Source: Bacteroidota bacterium (GTDB lineage Bacteria > Bacteroidota > Bacteroidia > NS11-12g > UBA955). Taken from it: a DNA stretch of 18,571 bases. Where the stretch lies: contig SXYY01000075.1 of the NCBI GenBank assembly GCA_005788145.1, positions 1-18,571 on the forward strand. The letters are read 5' to 3'. Under the pieces are notes generated by a model. That model saw only the letters and a list, made by a program, of their open reading frames with translations. It ran no database searches and had not been told where the DNA came from. Position 1 is the first letter of the stretch. Each line of letters starts with the position of its first letter. Shown here piece after piece: positions 15,045 to 18,571 of the stretch. Both the position numbers and the translations under genes were made by a program.

Positions 15045-15056
15045 AGCATGCTTCAA
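15025..15056 (-). promoter_or_regulatory. Candidate recG promoter (TTG-N21-TATCTTCG)
   Basis: On the minus strand TTG (15056-15054), 21 nt and TATCTTCG (15032-15025) approximate the Bacteroidota sigma consensus. The box ends 4 nt before the recG ATG, so the mRNA would be leaderless or nearly so. The -33 element lies inside fabG codons. Confidence 0.45.
15036..15043 (+). promoter_or_regulatory. Candidate fabG -7 box (TATCTTCG)
   Basis: This mirror image of the recG -7 box differs by one base from TAnnTTTG and ends 4 nt before the fabG ATG at 15048. No good -33 TTG is seen at the expected distance, so the recG side looks like the stronger promoter. Confidence 0.38.
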
Positions 15057-15791
15057 GGAAAAACCGCTCTCATTACAGGTGCCTCTCGGGGAATCGGCAA
15101 GGGAATTGCTGAAATTTTCGCTAAAAATGGTTGTAACATCGCGTTTACTTTCGCCTCAAGTGTGGAGAAAGCACGTGCATTTGAACAGGAATTATCGGCC
15201 CAATACGGCGTGAAAGTCAAAGGTTATCAGTCGGATGCGGCCAATTTTGCGCAGAGTATGACGTTGGCAGAAACGGTGATTGCCGATTTTGGCAAGATTG
15301 ATTGTTTGATCAACAACGCCGGAATTACGCGGGATACGTTGATGTTGCGCATGACGGAAGAGCAGTGGGATGAGGTGATTGATACCAATTTGAAGTCGGC
15401 ATTCAACCTCACAAAAGCGTTTTTGAAGCATTTTTTGGGTAACCGTGCAGGTAGCATTATCAACATGACTTCCGTTGTGGGGGTGATGGGCAATGCAGGG
15501 CAGGCGAATTATGCGGCATCCAAGGCGGGTATGATTGGTTTTACCAAGAGTATTGCCAAGGAGTTGGGCAGCAGAAATGTGCGATGCAATGCGGTGGCAC
15601 CCGGTTTCATTGAAACGGAGATGACGCATGCGTTGGATGAAAATGTGCGCAAACAATGGGCTGAAACCATTCCATTGAAGCGTGGTGGAACGCCAGAGGA
15701 TGTGGCCAATGTTTGCTTGTTTTTGGCAAGCGATATGAGTACATATGTAACCGGACAGACCTTGTCGGTTTGCGGCGGGATGTTGATGTAA
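15048..15791 (+). CDS. fabG: 3-oxoacyl-[acyl-carrier-protein] reductase FabG
   Basis: From the ATG at 15048 the protein has 247 residues, the usual FabG length. It has the NADPH-binding TGASRGIG (10-17), NNAG (89-92) with the FabG-typical ITRDTLMLRM after it, and the catalytic tetrad Asn114, Ser142, Tyr155 and Lys159 (YAASK). VAPGFIETEMT and a C-terminal GQTLSVCGGM complete the match. It reduces beta-ketoacyl-ACP in fatty-acid elongation. An in-frame ATG at 15012 would add 12 residues but would start inside recG and run through the palindrome; the SDR fold begins properly at MLQGKTALITGA. It is the first gene of fabG-tatC-rpiB-miaE. Confidence 0.93.
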   Translation: MLQGKTALITGASRGIGKGIAEIFAKNGCNIAFTFASSVEKARAFEQELSAQYGVKVKGYQSDAANFAQSMTLAETVIADFGKIDCLINNAGITRDTLMLRMTEEQWDEVIDTNLKSAFNLTKAFLKHFLGNRAGSIINMTSVVGVMGNAGQANYAASKAGMIGFTKSIAKELGSRNVRCNAVAPGFIETEMTHALDENVRKQWAETIPLKRGGTPEDVANVCLFLASDMSTYVTGQTLSVCGGMLM

Positions 15792-15809
15792 TTTGGAACA
15801 GCACCGAAT

Positions 15810-16643
15810 ATGCCTTTAGATCAGCCCGAGGAGTTGTATCCTTACGAGAAGAACATGGGTTTCTTCGATCACATCGATGAACTCAGGAAACGCTTATTTC
15901 GTGTGGCGATTGTTTTGTTGTTGGGCACGGTGGTTGGTTTTATCTATGTAGAGAAGTTGTTTGAATGGATTGTTTTGAGTCCTTTCACACCCGATTTCTT
16001 TGGCTACCGTTTTTTTTGCAAGGCGGGGCATACACTGATGAATTCGGATGCGCTGTGTTGGACGCCTCCGCCGTTGGTGATGCAGAGTCAACAGATTCAA
16101 GGACAGTTCGTTAGTGCATTTAAAATTGCGTTTGTTGTTGGATTTGTCGTTGCTTTTCCGTATATTACCTATCAAATTTGGAGCTTTGTTAAGCCCGCGT
16201 TAAGTCAGAAAGAAATACAGAAAACAGGTCGGAGTTTGTCGATCGTTTCTTTGCTCTTTTTCACGGGTTTGTTTTTTGCTTATTTCTTTTTGGTGCCTTT
16301 GGCATCGAACTTTTTATTGGGGTATTCTTTGAATCCTCAAATACAAAACATCATCACCATCTCCAGCGTAACGGGTTTTGTGACATTCATGAGTTTGGCA
16401 ACCGGCTTGGTCTTTGAGTTGCCTGTGCTCATTTATGTTTTGGCGAAACTTGGCATTGTGAGTAGTACCTTCCTCAAGAAGAATTGGAGATACGCCGTGG
16501 TGGTCATCTTTTTGATAGCGGGTATCGCCACGCCATCGCCCGATGTGTTCAGTCAGCTTTTGTTGGGAACACCTTTGATGGGTTTGTATGTGGTGGGGAT
16601 TTACGTCGCCAAACGCGTTGAAAAAAATCGAGACAATGAGTAA
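15810..16643 (+). CDS. tatC: Twin-arginine translocase subunit TatC
   Basis: The 277-residue protein has the TatC motif HIDELRKRL (21-29, with Glu24 matching the signal-peptide-binding glutamate), FPYITYQIWSFVKPALSQKE (116-135), and FELPV (202-206), with about six transmembrane segments. TatC recognises twin-arginine signal peptides and exports folded proteins across the inner membrane. The first periplasmic loop (about 57-100) is longer than in E. coli and contains Cys70 and Cys83; such a long loop is usual in Bacteroidota. The gene starts 18 nt after fabG and its last 8 bases overlap the rpiB start, so it is co-translated. TatA/TatB are not in the window. Confidence 0.94.
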   Translation: MPLDQPEELYPYEKNMGFFDHIDELRKRLFRVAIVLLLGTVVGFIYVEKLFEWIVLSPFTPDFFGYRFFCKAGHTLMNSDALCWTPPPLVMQSQQIQGQFVSAFKIAFVVGFVVAFPYITYQIWSFVKPALSQKEIQKTGRSLSIVSLLFFTGLFFAYFFLVPLASNFLLGYSLNPQIQNIITISSVTGFVTFMSLATGLVFELPVLIYVLAKLGIVSSTFLKKNWRYAVVVIFLIAGIATPSPDVFSQLLLGTPLMGLYVVGIYVAKRVEKNRDNE

Positions 16644-17073
16644 TAAAACCATCGCTTTAGGATCGGATCACGCAGGATTCGAGTTAAAAAATGAAATGAT
16701 TGTTCACTTGATTGAACAAGGATTTGAATTGGTCGATATGGGCCCAGATTCGGCCGATAGCGTTGATTATCCCGATTATGCGCACAAAGTGGCCGAAGCG
16801 GTTGAAACCGGTGAAGCATGCTGTGGCATATTGATTTGTGGCAGTGGGAACGGGGTTTGTATCACCGCCAATAAACACAATGGTGTGCGCGCAGCTCTCT
16901 GCTGGGAGCCAGAAATTAGTGCTTTGGCGAAGCAACACAACAACGCCAATGTCATTTGTTTGCCGGCTCGATTTGTTCCCCAAGAGAAAGCCTTTGCCAT
17001 TGTGGATGCATACCTCGGCGCTGAGTTCGAAGGCGGCAGACATCAAAATCGCGTGAGTAAAATCGAAGGTTAA
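16636..17073 (+). CDS. rpiB: Ribose 5-phosphate isomerase B (RpiB/LacAB family)
   Basis: From the ATG at 16636 the protein has 145 residues, the normal RpiB size. Motifs are GSDHAGFELK with Asp11 and His12 in the sugar-phosphate site, ILICGSGNG with Cys68 as the catalytic base/acid, GVRAALCWEPE, HNNANVICLPAR with His101, and a closing GGRHQNRVSKIE. It interconverts ribose 5-phosphate and ribulose 5-phosphate in the non-oxidative pentose phosphate pathway. The start overlaps the tatC end by 8 bp, and the stop overlaps the miaE ATG in TAATG. An upstream in-frame non-ATG start inside tatC is unlikely, because the beta-strand SNKTIALGSDHAG is the natural N-terminus. Confidence 0.94.
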   Translation: MSNKTIALGSDHAGFELKNEMIVHLIEQGFELVDMGPDSADSVDYPDYAHKVAEAVETGEACCGILICGSGNGVCITANKHNGVRAALCWEPEISALAKQHNNANVICLPARFVPQEKAFAIVDAYLGAEFEGGRHQNRVSKIEG

Positions 17074-17819
17074 TGATGAAGCCCAAAGAGCAACATGTAA
17101 CGGTTTCTCACCCAGGTTATTCGGATGAGTTTTACAGTGAGGAGGGAGCAATCAATGCTCCGGAAGCGAATGTTGCTGGCAAAGAATTGTCGAAATCCCA
17201 CGATACCACCTTGGCTGCCAATTTGGAAGCCGTTCGTATGTTGGGACTCAAATTGCCCACCGATCCTCGCTGGGTGAATGTGGCCGAGAAAACCATCGAA
17301 GAGATTTTAACCGATCATGCCTTTTGCGAGCAAAAGGCGGCCACCATGGGTGTTACGCTCATCGTGAAATTTTCTGATCATGCACGGTTGGTCGATGAAG
17401 TTACACCGTTGGTTGCGGAGGAGTGGGGACATTTTCGCAAAGTATTGAAAGAGTTGAAAAAGCGGGGTCTGAATTTGGGCCGACAGCGGAAAGACGAATA
17501 TGTTGTGGCTTTGCACAACCAAATGCGCAAGGGCGGTTCTCGCGAACAAACGATGATGGAATACCTGCTGGTTTCCGCAATGGTTGAAGCCCGTTCGTGT
17601 GAGCGATTCAGACTCCTGAGCCTTTATTGTCAAGACGAATACCTGCGCAAATTCTATTATGAATTCATGGTTTCAGAGGCAGGCCATTACCGCATGTTCA
17701 TTGATTTGGCCAAACACTATTTGCCGGAAGACCAAGTGAAGCGCAGATGGGAGGAAATGTTGGTCGCCGAGGCCGAAATTATGGCCAATTTGGAGCTGCG
17801 TGGCGACCGGGTGCATTAA
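17073..17819 (+). CDS. miaE: tRNA-(ms2io6A)-hydroxylase MiaE
   Basis: The 248-residue frame contains a ferritin-like diiron hydroxylase core. Ligand candidates are Glu86 in DHAFCEQKAA, Glu117-x2-His120 in EEWGHF, Glu172 in VEARSCERF, and Glu202-x2-His205 in SEAGHYRMF. MiaE uses oxygen and iron to hydroxylate the isopentenyl side chain of the modified A37 in tRNAs that read codons starting with U. The start at 17073 overlaps the rpiB stop (TAATG), which implies coupling, but gives about 55 extra N-terminal residues compared with usual family members, which begin near MLGLKLPTDPRWVN (ATG at 17238, 193 residues). Both starts are possible. The stop interlocks with that of the convergent metal transporter. 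Confidence 0.9.
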   Translation: MMKPKEQHVTVSHPGYSDEFYSEEGAINAPEANVAGKELSKSHDTTLAANLEAVRMLGLKLPTDPRWVNVAEKTIEEILTDHAFCEQKAATMGVTLIVKFSDHARLVDEVTPLVAEEWGHFRKVLKELKKRGLNLGRQRKDEYVVALHNQMRKGGSREQTMMEYLLVSAMVEARSCERFRLLSLYCQDEYLRKFYYEFMVSEAGHYRMFIDLAKHYLPEDQVKRRWEEMLVAEAEIMANLELRGDRVH

Positions 17820-18571
17820 CCCAATCCTACATCCAGCGCCATCATCAATACAAAACCGAACATCAGTCCTAGAGTGGCTTTGTCTGTGTTTCCATCGCGC
17901 TGACTTTCGGGAATAACCTCTTCAACAACCACATAAATCATGGCACCGGCGGCAAACGCCAATGCGTAGGGCAAGATGGGTGTTGCAATCATCACAAGGC
18001 CCACGCCCAACATGGCTGCGAGTGGTTCCACTGCGCCGGATAATTGTCCCCACATGAACGATTTCCGTCGAGATAGTCCAAATCTTCTCAAGGGCAATGC
18101 TACGGCCAATCCTTCGGGGAAATCCTGAATGCCGATGCCTATGGCGAGTGCTATGGCGGCGCTCAAATCAGCCCCAGGCAATCCTTCAGCCACGGCTCCA
18201 AACGCTACGCCCACCGCCAAACCCTCGGGAATGTTGTGTAGGGTAATGGCCAAAACCAACAATATGGTTCGGTTCCATTTGGTTTTTACCCCTTCGCTCT
18301 GTTCGATCGGGGCACTGAGGTGAAGGTGTGGCAGATATTGGTCTAATGCGAACAAGAAAAACGCGCCAGCCAAGAAACCGATGCCCACGGGCAACCAAGC
18401 CATGTTCCCAAAACCCTGTGTTTCTGCCATGCCAATCGCGGGATTCAGAAGACTCCAAAAGCTGGCTGCAAGCATCACGCCACCGGTGAAGCCCATCAAA
18501 ACATCCATAAAACCTCGGTTGAGGTCCTTTACAAAGAACACCATCGATGCGCCCAAGGCAGTGACAAACCA
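17816..18571 (-). CDS. ZIP family metal transporter, GufA-like (N-terminus beyond window)
   Basis: The frame is open to the right edge (WFVTALGASMVFFVK at the margin), so an estimated few tens of N-terminal residues are missing; 251 residues are visible. ZIP landmarks are HNIPEGLAVGVAFG in the fourth transmembrane segment and GIGIQDFPEGLAVALPLR in the fifth, where the usual HExPEG is replaced by Q-D-x-PEG as in the GufA subgroup. A His-containing loop (LPHLHLS) lies between segments three and four, and VVEEVIPES lies near the end. ZIP proteins bring Zn, Fe, Mn or related divalent metals into the cytoplasm. Metal choice cannot be read from sequence. Its TAA shares the TTAA at 17816-17819 with the miaE stop. 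Confidence 0.92.
   Translation of the reverse strand, partial: WFVTALGASMVFFVKDLNRGFMDVLMGFTGGVMLAASFWSLLNPAIGMAETQGFGNMAWLPVGIGFLAGAFFLFALDQYLPHLHLSAPIEQSEGVKTKWNRTILLVLAITLHNIPEGLAVGVAFGAVAEGLPGADLSAAIALAIGIGIQDFPEGLAVALPLRRFGLSRRKSFMWGQLSGAVEPLAAMLGVGLVMIATPILPYALAFAAGAMIYVVVEEVIPESQRDGNTDKATLGLMFGFVLMMALDVGLG

Noticed and set aside
15012..15047. Longer fabG start at the ATG at 15012 and longer recG start at the TTG at 15056
   Set aside because: Both extensions are encoded by the same palindrome read in opposite directions and resemble each other only for that reason. FabG and RecG families begin naturally at 15048 and 15020.
1..18571. Mobile elements, CRISPR arrays, toxin-antitoxin or defence genes
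   Set aside because: No transposase, integrase, direct-repeat array or defence-type domain is seen in any frame. All genes look like core chromosomal genes.

Overview
This 18.6-kb window looks like a chromosomal segment of a free-living member of the Bacteroidota. The evidence is a large surface protein with the THLVGG N-terminus, PKD-like repeats and the 'gliding motility-associated' CHU_C ending, which is the type B signal of the type IX secretion system. A ParA-ParB-DUF5683 gene run, a TatC with a long first periplasmic loop, and several promoters of the Bacteroidota type (TTG, about 20 nt, TAnnTTTG) point the same way. Shine-Dalgarno sites are mostly absent. No insertion sequence, prophage, CRISPR array or clearly foreign block is visible; this is dense core genome.

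Layout. Bases 1-1029 (minus) hold the N-terminal part of a POTRA-less Omp85-type outer-membrane barrel that runs off the left edge. A terminator and a tRNA-Met(CAU) with its own promoter follow (1067-1218, minus). A cysteine-rich GT9 glycosyltransferase (1251-2330, minus) is divergent from a 1209-residue T9SS-exported surface protein (2419-6048, plus), followed by a Bax-inhibitor-1 family membrane protein (6113-6877, plus). Convergent to it is the operon parA, parB, DUF5683, small TPR protein (9504 down to 6874, minus). A peptide-type solute-binding lipoprotein (9610-11328, plus) converges on an MlaE/MlaF-like ABC transporter pair (12837 down to 11335, minus). recG (15020 down to 12921, minus) is divergent from a tightly packed plus-strand run fabG, tatC, rpiB, miaE (15048-17819). 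A ZIP/GufA-type metal transporter (17816-18571, minus) runs off the right edge.

How the genes fit together. Most are housekeeping: chromosome segregation (parAB), replication-fork rescue (recG), fatty-acid synthesis (fabG), twin-arginine export (tatC), pentose-phosphate isomerisation (rpiB), tRNA hydroxylation (miaE), envelope lipid trafficking (mlaFE-like), peptide uptake and metal uptake. The envelope theme is strong.

I did not find a clearly new multi-gene system. The best leads are non-coding or architectural: (1) a perfect 21-bp palindrome exactly centred between the recG and fabG start codons that carries a mirrored pair of -7 boxes; (2) a 21-bp stem with a T-tract, a probable terminator for the Bax-inhibitor gene, buried in the coding sequence of the convergent TPR gene; (3) -7 boxes only 3-5 nt from several start codons, which suggests leaderless mRNAs; (4) two four-cysteine clusters at the two ends of the GT9 enzyme; (5) DUF5683 and TPR proteins of unknown role in the par operon.
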